DNA from: Apium graveolens
Taxonomy: Eukaryota; Streptophyta; Magnoliopsida; Apiales; Apiaceae
DNA: 64,000 nt
Direction of reading: 5' to 3'
Assembly: GCF_009905375.1 (NCBI RefSeq)
Contig: NC_133653.1
Location: 64,825,414 to 64,889,413 of the forward strand
Below the pieces are notes generated by a model. The model had not been told where the DNA came from. It saw only the letters and a list, made by a program, of their open reading frames with translations, and searched no databases. A program made the translations under genes and the position numbers. Shown here in pieces: positions 20,453-30,526 of this stretch. How positions within the stretch are numbered: position 1 is the first letter of the stretch; every line of letters starts with the position of its first letter.

Positions 20453-23353
20453 CTAACAATATACAAAAATGCTCATCTCATTTAGGGATCTATCAAAAGC
20501 AGTTGTGATCCTTGAGACTTCAGTCTTGATAGCATTCATGTACATGTCATTGTTAGGATTTGAGATTTCCAGCTTGTCAAGAAGATGTAAGAACTGCCTA
20601 TCATTGTTAGTGCTCAGCTGAGGCATATCAAGTACTCTCCTAGCTTCATCCCATTTTTCACCAATCTTTAGTCTAACATCTCTTCTCCTTTCTTGAGCCT
20701 TAATGTCATGAAGACGTTGCTTTTGAAGAGTTTCTGTTCTTTGAATGTCTTTTCTCATGTCAATGATCTGAGAGACCTTCTTGAGTTCAGCTTCTTTTCT
20801 TTTCATCTCTGACTGCTCCTTCTGAAATTCTTTCTCAAACATAGGATCCACTTGAGCTTCTTCTTCCCATTCTCCAAAATCACTTTCCTCTTCAGCTTCA
20901 AATAACCCATCTTTATCTTCCTGAACTGGTTCAGTGGGAATGTCAAAAATATCAAAGTCATCATGTTCTCCACTGTAGTAGACATCATCAGCCTTTCCTT
21001 TGTTTCCAGCAGAGGTATCTTTTTCTTTCCCTTTGGCACTACTCCCTTTCTTCTCCCCCTTAGTTGAGGGATCCTCTACTGACTTTCCTTTGGAACCTCC
21101 ATCACCTCCAGAGCCTGATCTTCCACCAGACGGTCCTTCAAAATAAGTTCTTTGTTCTTCATTAGGGCAATGAGAATTCTTGATCATGAAATATAGGTGC
21201 TTCATCCCTTCATTGAGATGTTCCATGCCCGTCTCTATCTTTAGAAATCTTGAGGAGTCCAGTGAATGATTCATCTCAACGAGGTCTTCAAGAGAAGTCA
21301 TTCTTGTGTGTAGAGAGCAGAAGTTGGATATGTCATCAGCTGATAAAGTTGGAGTGTCCTGAATAGAATTGAGCTTTGGTATTACAGTGGTCTTTAGATC
21401 TGAGATGTCATTCCTTATGATTGCAAGCTGATTGTTGACAGAGGTGGAAGAAGAAGACCGTTCAACCACTTGTGCTTTGAATGCTTGAGCTTCAGCTTGG
21501 CTTTTAGCAAGTTCTTCTTTTAGGGCAGCAATCTGAGCTAACAGGTTTACAGTATCAATGTCTGTGTGTGCTCTCACCTGAATTTCACTCGTGTTTGGTT
21601 CACTCACCTCACGTGCATGTGTTTCTCTCAATATAATTGCTCGTGAGGAGTCTTCCTGTTGCTGTTCTTCTGTACCTGCATTAAAAATCACCCTAGCCTC
21701 TTCAAGAGAGGTCAGTGGTGGTGCAATGGGAATTCGCGAGTCCCGATCCTCAGTCAATACTATCAAATCTTTTGGAATAGATGTCTGAATTGCTTCAGGG
21801 ATAGATTGACCGAGTTGCCCTCCACTTTCTCCAGATAAATCTGCGAGTGGAGAATCCCATAAGGGAGCCAGAGGTGTTGGATCTGGGAGGGGAGAAAATG
21901 ACTCTATTAAAGATGGCGGAGAGTCAGATTTTCCCTCTGAAGCATGTGACTGCTCTTCTGCCGTAACTATGGCAGGCACTGTAACCGACTCTACGTGTAC
22001 TCCTCGCTGTGTGTCCTGAGTATGATCTGGGGAAGTGTATGGTTCCATTGTGAGTAATGGAATTGTGCTTGACTCAGTACAAGATGCCATGGCCCTATGG
22101 CGAATTTCAATAGATGCATCCTGTTGAGAGAATGCCTCTAGTAACTGTTCATTGGCCATTTCAAAGTCCATGTCCTGTTGGGAGGACAAGGATGGGCTTT
22201 CAGATGCCTCAGAATATGTTCTTCTTTTCTTAGGAGGAGGCAGAGCTGAGGGTTCACTCATATTTAACAATGTACTACTTCCTAGTAATCTTCTGGGTAA
22301 CATTTTAGACAGTGGGGGAGAGGTTGAGATAGAATGTGACTCTGTGTTTGGCTCTATGACCTGGGATTTAAGCTGTGGTTCTACAACTTCATGGTCAGCC
22401 CTATCAACCACTGGGGGTCTTTCAACAGAAGTAGGAAGGGAGTGAGAGTGAGGAATTACTACCTGTAATGGAAGAGCATCTGATGTTTGAGGAGCCTGGG
22501 TGGCTTGAACCACTGGAGGTTGAGGTTGTTGTTCATGGCCGGGAAGATTGAAAATAGGTAAAGGAATATAAGTGGCCATGAAAGCAGATACAAGTACTGG
22601 AACTTGCATGAATTTGAAGGTTGTGTCTTGGCGAGTGTAAATCTTTTTGCTAACTGGAGGGGGTTCGGTTACTGCAGAGTTAGCAAAAAGGGCTTTGTGT
22701 TCAGGTGTGAGAAGATGATCTGCTATAAGCATGAGAAAACGAGCATAGTAACATGATACCCTACGATTTGTAGAATGATCACGTAAAGCAGAAGTTAGAC
22801 GTCTCAAGAGAATGGGAAAAAGTAGTTTGCCAAAATTGATCCTTTGATTGAAAACAACCGCCAGACCAATATACTGCAGAGTGGAAGTGATGTTATGAAA
22901 ATTGGATTTTGTGCAGTTGGCAAACACTTTGGAAAGTGTATCGAAGAAAATATCCCATTCAGACAGCAAATTTGATTTAGAAATTTTGGTTAAATTGATC
23001 ACCCCCTGATAGTGAATAGCATTGAAAAAATTTGTGATATCATTTTCAGAGGGTAAATTACAGAAATTGTCTAGTGGAAAATTTAACGCACGATTGACTA
23101 CTGTTTCATCAACTACATACTGTGTGTTTGCGACGGTGAATGAAAAAGATTTTGAATCATCGGCCACAGTAGAGGTTGTGCAAATCAGTCTAAGTAGATC
23201 GACGTTTAAAATCACATTTGATTTAATAGCAGAGCTAACAATCGAATGGTCATTTAAAAATCTAATCCATGGCTTAAATTTTTCAACATCACATTTTTTC
23301 GGATTAAAATAACCAACCTGATTATGCGCGACAATTTGGAAATTGAGAGCCAT
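20453..23353 (-). CDS. Element D ORF3: long downstream ORF of unknown function, 966 aa
   Basis: It lies downstream of pol in the sense direction. The start MALNFQIVAHNQVGYFNPKK has no signal peptide. Residues 1 to about 245 look like a folded helical domain (WDIFFDTLSKVFANC, ILLRRLTSALRDH, CYYARFLMLIADHLL). About 270-560 is Pro/Ser/Thr-rich and low in complexity, with a basic PPPKKRRTYSEAS patch near 374. A coiled-coil-like helix follows near 600-630 (LLAQIAALKEELAKSQAEAQ), then a Gly/Ser/Lys-rich segment near 745-790, an acidic stretch near 820-835 and a charged Lys/Arg/Glu helix at 850-910. Element E has a homologous but broken ORF in the same position. Sireviruses are known to carry an extra ORF after pol, often called env-like, but I see no membrane anchor or leader here. 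It ends at a TAG with the frame open beyond it. Confidence 0.85.
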   Translation of the reverse strand: MALNFQIVAHNQVGYFNPKKCDVEKFKPWIRFLNDHSIVSSAIKSNVILNVDLLRLICTTSTVADDSKSFSFTVANTQYVVDETVVNRALNFPLDNFCNLPSENDITNFFNAIHYQGVINLTKISKSNLLSEWDIFFDTLSKVFANCTKSNFHNITSTLQYIGLAVVFNQRINFGKLLFPILLRRLTSALRDHSTNRRVSCYYARFLMLIADHLLTPEHKALFANSAVTEPPPVSKKIYTRQDTTFKFMQVPVLVSAFMATYIPLPIFNLPGHEQQPQPPVVQATQAPQTSDALPLQVVIPHSHSLPTSVERPPVVDRADHEVVEPQLKSQVIEPNTESHSISTSPPLSKMLPRRLLGSSTLLNMSEPSALPPPKKRRTYSEASESPSLSSQQDMDFEMANEQLLEAFSQQDASIEIRHRAMASCTESSTIPLLTMEPYTSPDHTQDTQRGVHVESVTVPAIVTAEEQSHASEGKSDSPPSLIESFSPLPDPTPLAPLWDSPLADLSGESGGQLGQSIPEAIQTSIPKDLIVLTEDRDSRIPIAPPLTSLEEARVIFNAGTEEQQQEDSSRAIILRETHAREVSEPNTSEIQVRAHTDIDTVNLLAQIAALKEELAKSQAEAQAFKAQVVERSSSSTSVNNQLAIIRNDISDLKTTVIPKLNSIQDTPTLSADDISNFCSLHTRMTSLEDLVEMNHSLDSSRFLKIETGMEHLNEGMKHLYFMIKNSHCPNEEQRTYFEGPSGGRSGSGGDGGSKGKSVEDPSTKGEKKGSSAKGKEKDTSAGNKGKADDVYYSGEHDDFDIFDIPTEPVQEDKDGLFEAEEESDFGEWEEEAQVDPMFEKEFQKEQSEMKRKEAELKKVSQIIDMRKDIQRTETLQKQRLHDIKAQERRRDVRLKIGEKWDEARRVLDMPQLSTNNDRQFLHLLDKLEISNPNNDMYMNAIKTEVSRITTAFDRSLNEMSIFVYC

Positions 23354-24551
23354 TTAAAATAATAATAAGACACACGCTTTTCATAATTTTAAGAATAATA
23401 TTAAGAAAATTCGAATTAATTAAATTAATTTAATAATTCGAATTAAATTAATTATAATCGAAAAATTTAGACAGAAATGTATCTCGTTAAAATTCTTAAC
23501 TCACAAACGCAGTTTTGAAAAACCAAAAGACACAAATCAGAAATTAAAAATAAAAATAAAAAGTTCAAAATCAACAAACACAAATTGAATTTGAAGGGGC
23601 AAACTGATATATATATAAAAAATTTTGAAAATTTTGACAGCACTCCTGTATGTATATATATGTAAGTATATATCACAGGAGTGAAGATTCAGTTTGCTGA
23701 GTAAAAACTCGAGCAAGGAAGGAAGCAGTTCGAAGAGAGAGAAGAGAGAAACTGAAGACAAAAACTGTTCGAATTTTTGAGAAGAAATGAACTGTTGAAA
23801 ATGGTTTAAAACAAAACAAACAAACTCCTTTATATGACAGCTGGTATGACAATCCTGGATTGTCATACCGATTGTCATACCAGGCAAAAGAAGGAAAAGA
23901 AAAAATCAACAGAAATAAAGGAAATAACAAAATAAACACTGAGTATATATAACTGGTATGACAATCTGATAGTCATACCGATTGTCATACCAGTATAAAA
24001 TAAAAGAAAATATATATATATATATATTGTTTATAACTGGCAAGACAATTGATAGTCATACCGATTGTCTTGGCGGTATAAACTATACTGAAAAACACTA
24101 ATATGACAATTATATAGCGAAATGACTTTCAGCAAGACAATTTCAATTGTCTTGCCGATTGTCATTTTAGTAGAAATACAATCAAATATGTACAGACTCT
24201 ATAAATGTACTGAAATTATATTACAAAATGGTAAAACTGAAATACAGACCTATAATATTTACAGAAACAAAGACAATATATCAGAATTTATTATTTTTTA
24301 TTCCAAAAATAGATTTCTATTGAATTTTAGCAAATAAAATTCATAGTAAAATATTTTTAGAGGAAATAAAATATTCTGAGATATTTTAAATTAACAAGTA
24401 GGGAAAATAAAAATAGATAAATTAATATATATTACATAGAAATAAGCAAGAAATATGATAAAATGATAAAATAAATTTGCAAATGAATTTTTCATTTAAG
24501 AAAAATTCATTTGTAAATTCATTCAAGAACAGATCACAGATATTAACTAAA
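23354..24551 (-). other. Element D spacer between gag-pol and ORF3
   Basis: About 1.2 kb, very AT-rich, with no convincing gene. It holds four imperfect palindromes (23841-24173) and a short TA run near 24010-24027. Open frames of 70-116 codons on either strand here have repeat-like composition and are not supported. Confidence 0.8.
23841..24173. repeat. Array of four imperfect palindromes in element D spacer
   Basis: Unit 1 (23841-23883) has perfect 14-bp arms CTGGTATGACAATC / GATTGTCATACCAG and a further inverted copy in the loop. Unit 2 (23953-23993) has the same 14-bp arms. Unit 3 (about 24036-24077) and unit 4 (about 24099-24172) are diverged, swapping TATGAC for CAAGAC. The same words make up the LTR cluster, so this is an element-specific motif amplified in non-coding parts. 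Confidence 0.92.
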
Positions 24552-27500
24552 TTAATCACTAAAACTATTCAACATGCCCAATTTACCAACTAATCTGGTA
24601 AATGTGGATTCGTCAAGTGGTTTAGTGAAAATATATGCTATTTGTTCTTCTGTTGGAACAAAAAATAGTTCAACAGTACCATTCATGACGTGCTCTCTAA
24701 TAAAATGATACCTGATGTCAATGTGCTTTGTCCTCGAGTGCTGCACAGGGTTGTTGGTGATGGCTATTGCACTTGTATTGTCACATAAAATAGGAATCTT
24801 GTTCAATACAGAGCCATAGTCTCGTAGTTGGTTCCTAATCCACAAGATCTGAGCACAGCAGCTTCCAGCAGCAATATATTCAGCCTCGGCCGTTGAGTTG
24901 GAAACTGTTTGCTGTTTCTTGCTGTACCATGAGACTAGCCTGCTTCCTAGGAATTGACAACTTCCTGAGGTGCTTTTCCTATCAACAACACTTCCTGCGT
25001 AATCTGAATCTGTATATCCAACAAGGTTAAAACCAGATTCTTTAGGGTACCAAATACCTAGATTTGGTGTTCCCTTAAGATATCTTAAGATTCGTTTAAC
25101 AGCAACGAGATGAATATCTCTAGGATCCGCTTGGAACCTTGCACATAAACATGTAGCATACATAATATCTGGTCTACTTGCAGTAAGATAGAGTAACGAG
25201 CCAATCATACCTTTGTAGCTTGTGACATCTACCTTAATGGAGTTTTCACATGGTCCAAGCTTGACAGCTGTAGTTGATGGAGTCCTTGCTGATGCAGAAT
25301 CCTCTAGATTGTACTTTTTGAGGAGTTCCTTGAGATACTTGGATTGACAAATAAATGTTCCATATAAACTTTGATTTACTTGTAATCCAAGAAAGAACTT
25401 CAGCTCTCCCATCATGCTCATTTCAAACTTGCTGTGCATTAACTTAGCAAATCTCTTACAGAGATTATCATTAGTAGACCCAAATATTATATCATCCACA
25501 TAGACTTGGACTAATATAGTATCCTTCTTATGTGTTTTAGAAAAGAGAGTTTTGTCTATGACACCTCTAATAAAGCTATTTTCAATAAGAAATTCAGAGA
25601 GAGTGTCATACCATTTTCTTGGAGACTGTTTTAGCCCATAGATAGCCTTGAAAAGAAAGAAGACAAAATCCAAATGATCTGGATCTTCAAAACCAGGAGG
25701 TTGCTCTACATATACCTCTTCATCCAGCTTTCCATTCAGAAAGGCGCTCTTGACATCAATTTGATAAACTTTAAAGTTTGAAAATGCTGCGAATGCCAGA
25801 AATATCCTGATGGCCTCAAGTCTAGCCACTGGAGCATAGGTTTCATCATAATCAATGCCTTCAGCTTGAGAATACCCTTTAGCTACCAGTCTTGCCTTGT
25901 TTCTTGTAACCACACCATCTTCATCTAGTTTATTCCTGAATACCCACCTAGTACCAACAGCTTTCTTGTGTACAGGCCTAGGTACCAGTTTCCAGACTTG
26001 TTGACTTTCAAACTGATTGAGTTCATCTTGCATAGCAATCACCCAATCTGGATCAGTCAGTGCTTCTTCAATTTTCTTAGGTTCCATCTCAGAAAGAAAT
26101 CCTGAGAACAAACACTCATTTTGAGTAGCACATCTAGTTCTGACTCCAACATCTGGATCACCAATAATCAACTCAAAAGGGTGAGCTTTATTCCAGACAG
26201 TCTGTCTTGGAAGATTTGATCTTGATGACTCGCCTTGAAATTCATTGTGATGTTGTGTCCTACTAGATGATCCTTCAGCATCTCCCCCTGAGTTGTTGCC
26301 ATGTTGACTTGAAGATTCTCCGTCAGTAGCAGTGGTATCTCCATTGTTGCCAAAGTTTCCATCACTATTACCTTGAGTATCATCAGGATTAACAGGTTCT
26401 TCACCAGCAACAACCTCAGGTACTTGACCATGTTCTGATTCTGAATCTGACGTATCATCAAACTTCAGTTTCTCAGAAGGATCTTCAGTTTGGATACTAG
26501 GGAGTTTAGTGTCATCAAATGTAACATTGACACTTTCAGTTACTTTGTGTTGATCAATGATATACACTCTATATGATCTTCTTCCATATCCAACAAAAAT
26601 ACCCTCATATGCCTTTGCCTCGAACTTACCACGACGATCATCTCCATCCTTGAGCACGAAACATCTGGCACCAAATACATGAAAGTATTTGATAGAAGGT
26701 TTCTGTTCATTCAAAATCTCATAAGGAGTTTTAATGAAGTCTTTGTTGATTAGAGTTCGATTCTGAGTATAACATGCAGTATTGACAGCTTCAGCCCAAA
26801 AGTACATTGGAAGACCTGATTCACTTAACATCGTTCTTGCAGCTTCAATCAATGTACGATTCTTCCTTTCTACCACTCCATTTTGCTGAGGGGTTCTAGG
26901 AGCTGAAAATTGTCTGGTAATCCCTTTGTCTGTACAGAATCCATTGAGAAGTGCATTCTTGAATTCTGTCCCATTATCTGACCTTATTGCTCTAACAGGG
27001 ATGTTAGAATCTAACTCAATCATCTTGATATGATCAATCACAACTTGTGGTGTTTCATCCTTAGAGTGAAGAAATAAAACCCACGTATACTTGGAATAGT
27101 CATCAACTATTACAAGACAGTAACACTTCTTTGACATAGAAAGGATATTAACTGGACCAAATAAATCCATGTGCAATAATTGCAGAACACCAGTTATGGA
27201 AGATGTATCAGTGCCTTTGTGACTTGCTTTCTTTGACTTTCCTTTCTGGCAAGCCTCACATAGTCCTTCTGGAGAGAATTCCAGCTGAGGCAGACCTCTT
27301 ACCAATTCTCTTTTGACAAGAGAATTCATTGTTTTGAAATTGAGATGAGAAAGTCTCTTGTGCCATAGCCAACTCTCATCTGACGATGCCTTTGCATAGA
27401 AACAATTGACTTCAAGTTTGCTTCCAGAGTTCATGTCAGCTACGAACAGATTTTCTTTCCGGATTCCCATTAAGGAGGGTTTTTCACTTTTCTTGTGCAG

Positions 27501-29069
27501 AATCTGACACTTCAGCTTGTCGAATAAAACATTGTAGCCGTTGTCACCGAACTGACTAATGCTAAGCAGATTGTGTTCAAGTCCTTGCACAACATATACA
27601 TTTTTAATGATAACATTTCCAGCTAGCAAACAGCCATATCCCTCCGTTAAACCTTTGCTGTTATCTCCAAAGGTAACCACTGGGCCAGCTTTCTCAACCA
27701 TATTTGATAGCAGGGCTCTATCTCCGGTCATATATCTTGACGATCCGCTGTCAAGAATCCACACTACCGGTTGTACCTGTTTAATGCCCTCTTTTCTTGA
27801 CGATGAGGTGCTTGCATTACTAGCCATGAGAGCAAGATTCCCAACTTCTTCATCTTCACTGTCAGTATCATCCCAGCTTCTTCCCTTTGCCAGGTACGCC
27901 CTTTCAGATTTACTCTTCTGATTAGAATCGTAAGAGTTCTTCCTAGCTTGTTTTGGCTTCCTGCATTCTGTGGCAAAGTGTCCCAACTCATTACAGTTGA
28001 AGCATCGAATGGTGCTTCGATCAACCATCCCTGTTTTATACCCACCACTGCTGGTGTTAGAGGATGAATATCCACCTTTCAGGAATCTGTTGTAGTTGGA
28101 CTTGTACTTGAACTTGGGATTCCTTTTGAATCTGACATTTGAGAATCTCTTGACAATCAGGGCCATTGACTCATCCTCCAATTGCTCCAGTTCTTCCAAG
28201 GAATAATAATCATCTCCTGATTGATTTGTAGTAGGAGAATCAAATTCTGCTACTATCACATTATCTTCAACCTTGGAAGACTGTACCATTCTTTCTGACT
28301 GTTGAGATTGTTGTTGATATTGTGGTTGTTGTTGTTGTTCATCAGCTACTAGAGCAGTAGACGTGCTGACCACTCTTCCTTTCCCGTAAACTTCCTTCTG
28401 CTGAATCTGCTCCAACTCATAAGTCTTTAACACACCATAGAGCCTTTCCAAAGAAATCTCACTCAGATCTCTTGCTTCTCTTATGGCAGTGATTCTATGT
28501 TCGAGATGAGTTGGCAGTGTTAAAAGGAACTTTTTGTTGACCTCCCTGATGGAATAGTATTTACCATTAATGTTCAGGTTGTTGATCAATGCATTGTACC
28601 TCTCAAACACTTCAGTGATTCCTTCTCCTGGATTGGATTTAAAGTATTCATACTCAGAGGTTAGGATTTCTAGTTTGTTCTCCCTAACTTCCTCTGTGCC
28701 TTCATTAATAATCTCAATAGTTTCCCAGATATGTTTGGAATCTTTACAATTCATCACATGTCTATTCATCAGGGGATTAAGGGAATCTACTAAGATTAAT
28801 TGAAGGCTAGCATCCAGGGAAGCTTCTTCTATTTCAGCAGGAGAGAAGTCCTCAAGATCCTTCACATAAGTTCTCGCTTTGGTGATCACCACATCATTTT
28901 CTATTACCTCTGGTTCCATAACCATAGGAATTTTTGGACCCTTCTTCAACACTTGCAAATATTTGGGATTAGCAACCTGTAAAAACAGTAGCATCTTCTT
29001 CTTCCACATAACATAATTTTCTTTATCGAAAAGTGGAATTTTAACGGTTCCAACTTTTTGTGTAGTCAT
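24552..29069 (-). CDS. gag-pol: Element D gag-pol polyprotein, intact 1505 aa
   Basis: One uninterrupted frame begins 100 bp after the LTR ([19 protein letters not shown]). It holds gag (copia gag core, residues about 1-250), one zinc knuckle [14 protein letters not shown] (near 355), protease [14 protein letters not shown] (near 440; Tyr where His is usual), the pre-integrase [11 protein letters not shown], and integrase with Asp in MDLFGP (near 634), Asp in RSDNGTEF (near 697) and Glu in VVERKN (near 734). RT has [20 protein letters not shown] and the catalytic YVDDIIFGS (near 1190). RNase H has YTDSDYAG (near 1353), [10 protein letters not shown] and CDNTSAIA. One oddity: [12 protein letters not shown] has Tyr where E (DQQLADIF) has Asp. 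All catalytic carboxylates of PR, IN and RT are present. Confidence 0.96.
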   Translation of the reverse strand: MTTQKVGTVKIPLFDKENYVMWKKKMLLFLQVANPKYLQVLKKGPKIPMVMEPEVIENDVVITKARTYVKDLEDFSPAEIEEASLDASLQLILVDSLNPLMNRHVMNCKDSKHIWETIEIINEGTEEVRENKLEILTSEYEYFKSNPGEGITEVFERYNALINNLNINGKYYSIREVNKKFLLTLPTHLEHRITAIREARDLSEISLERLYGVLKTYELEQIQQKEVYGKGRVVSTSTALVADEQQQQPQYQQQSQQSERMVQSSKVEDNVIVAEFDSPTTNQSGDDYYSLEELEQLEDESMALIVKRFSNVRFKRNPKFKYKSNYNRFLKGGYSSSNTSSGGYKTGMVDRSTIRCFNCNELGHFATECRKPKQARKNSYDSNQKSKSERAYLAKGRSWDDTDSEDEEVGNLALMASNASTSSSRKEGIKQVQPVVWILDSGSSRYMTGDRALLSNMVEKAGPVVTFGDNSKGLTEGYGCLLAGNVIIKNVYVVQGLEHNLLSISQFGDNGYNVLFDKLKCQILHKKSEKPSLMGIRKENLFVADMNSGSKLEVNCFYAKASSDESWLWHKRLSHLNFKTMNSLVKRELVRGLPQLEFSPEGLCEACQKGKSKKASHKGTDTSSITGVLQLLHMDLFGPVNILSMSKKCYCLVIVDDYSKYTWVLFLHSKDETPQVVIDHIKMIELDSNIPVRAIRSDNGTEFKNALLNGFCTDKGITRQFSAPRTPQQNGVVERKNRTLIEAARTMLSESGLPMYFWAEAVNTACYTQNRTLINKDFIKTPYEILNEQKPSIKYFHVFGARCFVLKDGDDRRGKFEAKAYEGIFVGYGRRSYRVYIIDQHKVTESVNVTFDDTKLPSIQTEDPSEKLKFDDTSDSESEHGQVPEVVAGEEPVNPDDTQGNSDGNFGNNGDTTATDGESSSQHGNNSGGDAEGSSSRTQHHNEFQGESSRSNLPRQTVWNKAHPFELIIGDPDVGVRTRCATQNECLFSGFLSEMEPKKIEEALTDPDWVIAMQDELNQFESQQVWKLVPRPVHKKAVGTRWVFRNKLDEDGVVTRNKARLVAKGYSQAEGIDYDETYAPVARLEAIRIFLAFAAFSNFKVYQIDVKSAFLNGKLDEEVYVEQPPGFEDPDHLDFVFFLFKAIYGLKQSPRKWYDTLSEFLIENSFIRGVIDKTLFSKTHKKDTILVQVYVDDIIFGSTNDNLCKRFAKLMHSKFEMSMMGELKFFLGLQVNQSLYGTFICQSKYLKELLKKYNLEDSASARTPSTTAVKLGPCENSIKVDVTSYKGMIGSLLYLTASRPDIMYATCLCARFQADPRDIHLVAVKRILRYLKGTPNLGIWYPKESGFNLVGYTDSDYAGSVVDRKSTSGSCQFLGSRLVSWYSKKQQTVSNSTAEAEYIAAGSCCAQILWIRNQLRDYGSVLNKIPILCDNTSAIAITNNPVQHSRTKHIDIRYHFIREHVMNGTVELFFVPTEEQIAYIFTKPLDESTFTRLVGKLGMLNSFSD

Positions 29070-29150
29070 TATGAATTTTTTTTAGTGAATAAAAAATTCA
29101 AGAAGTGAAAGAAACACAAAAGTCTAGGATCTAGATTTGTACGTTAATCA

Positions 29151-29166
29151 GAAGGCTCTGATACCA
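29151..29166 (-). promoter_or_regulatory. Element D primer binding site (initiator tRNA-Met)
   Basis: On the minus strand TGGTATCAGAGCCTTC lies two bases after the 5' LTR end (CCTAACA). Confidence 0.93.
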
Positions 29167-29168
29167 AT

Positions 29169-30521
29169 TGTTAGGTCCCAATTTGTTTGTAGAAGGGGGG
29201 GTTAAATGCAAACAATACCGTTTAGTCGAATAAAATGCGGAATAAAATTGTGAAACAAAATTCAAGTTAAATAAAACTTTTATTAAACTTGAAAGGTGTT
29301 ACAACTACGGTATCGGTTACAAGGGATTAATCTCAAATCAATTATTACAAATCTAGAATAAATTCGACATGAACTTTTTCTATTTTTGTAATTAAAAGAT
29401 CAAATGCTAAATGCGATTTGAGATTAAGTTCTAGGGATTTTAATCCGCTAGATTGATACACAAGAACAAGATAAGTATTTCTAGTTGATTGGATTTAACT
29501 TTACAATCTAGAAATTGATCTTGAAGTTGCAGATGAGATGAAATATTTTTCTGCTCCTTTTTCTTTTGTTCTTAAGTTTTTGTTCTGTTTTTTCTCGATA
29601 GTGAAATAATAGACTTCTGCTCCTTTTTATCAAACAGCCGAATGTAAACATGTACTGGCATGACAATCTCTTTGGTCAGCAAGACTTTCGGTATGACAAA
29701 ATTTACAACTAGCAAGACAATTAAAATGAGCTAGCAAGACTTTCGGTATGACTATTGATTGTCATACCGATTGTCATATTAGTTCAAATAAATTGTCTTG
29801 CTGAATTAATAACAGATTTTAATCTAAACAGAAATTCTAATAAGACAATAAATGTATTGGCATGACTTTCGGTATGACTATCAATTGTCATACCGATTGT
29901 CATACTAGTTCAAATGAATTGTCTTGCTGAATTTAAGCAGATTTTAAACCAATTAAAATCTTGTAAATCCTTAATATTAATTCTAAATTAATTAATCAAT
30001 TTAATTCAATTAATCAATAAATTAATCTTTGCAGATATAATTTATTTTCTTAATTAAATTATATGACTTAATTAATTAATAGAGAATTAATACTAACCCT
30101 GAGCAGCATCCATTCTTCTGACAATCTTCTGAAAGTCACTGAGACTTATGAATCAATTCCGCCACTTCAATGCTGACACTCGATGTACTGTCTGGTTCAT
30201 GAGTGACTAACTTCCGTGACGTTTCTTCATGTCTTGACTTTGATATTCTGATTGAATCCTTGTAATAAATGATACCCTGACGAGATCTCTGTCACTTGAT
30301 TAAATCCACGATCTTGATTTATATCACTGAGGCATGATCAAATTCTTGAACTTCTTCCAGTGAATCTTCAAGTCTGCAGATGAACAATGTTTCTTTATTC
30401 TTTGACATATGTTACTTTGTGAGATCTCTCTGATGATAGATCCACTATTTACTTATTACATTCTTATTTGAGTTGAGTTAAATACTCGAATAAACGAGTA
30501 GGCTATAACATATGCCTTTCA
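29169..30521 (-). repeat. Element D 5' LTR (1353 bp)
   Basis: Nearly identical to 18337-19689 (about 13 differences by eye). On the element strand it runs TGAAAGGC to GGGACCTAACA. The palindrome cluster recurs at about 29653-29930. Confidence 0.95.
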
Positions 30522-30526
30522 ATTAT
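30522..30526. repeat. Target site duplication of element D (ATTAT), right copy
   Basis: ATTAT directly after the D LTR; the left copy is 18332-18336. Removing D and one copy rejoins C's pol. Confidence 0.93.

Larger units (their letters stand above)
18337..30521 (-). mobile_element. Element D: nearly intact SIRE/Maximus-type Ty1/copia retrotransposon, minus strand
   Basis: Two 1353-bp LTRs (18337-19689 and 29169-30521) flank, on the minus strand, a primer site, an uninterrupted gag-pol ORF, a 1.2 kb AT-rich spacer with palindromes, a long third ORF and a polypurine tract. The order protease-integrase-RT-RNase H makes it Ty1/copia. The long gag-pol, the RT phrases ([22 protein letters not shown]) and a downstream extra ORF fit the Sirevirus (SIRE/Maximus) lineage. 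I count about 13 differences between LTRs, about 1%, so insertion was recent. The target duplication is ATTAT. Only one in-frame TAG (ORF3) and a few odd residues mark it as damaged. Confidence 0.95.

Noticed and set aside
21591..23312. Plus-strand ORFs opposite D ORF3
   Set aside because: Shadow frames of a strong minus-strand ORF.
20453..23353. Envelope gene of a retrovirus-like element
   Set aside because: No signal peptide, no clear transmembrane anchor, no cleavage motif; basic patch and coiled coil instead.
23841..24173. Possible CRISPR-like or other spaced repeat array
   Set aside because: Plant retrotransposon context; the units are palindromes with uneven spacing, and the same words occur in the LTRs.
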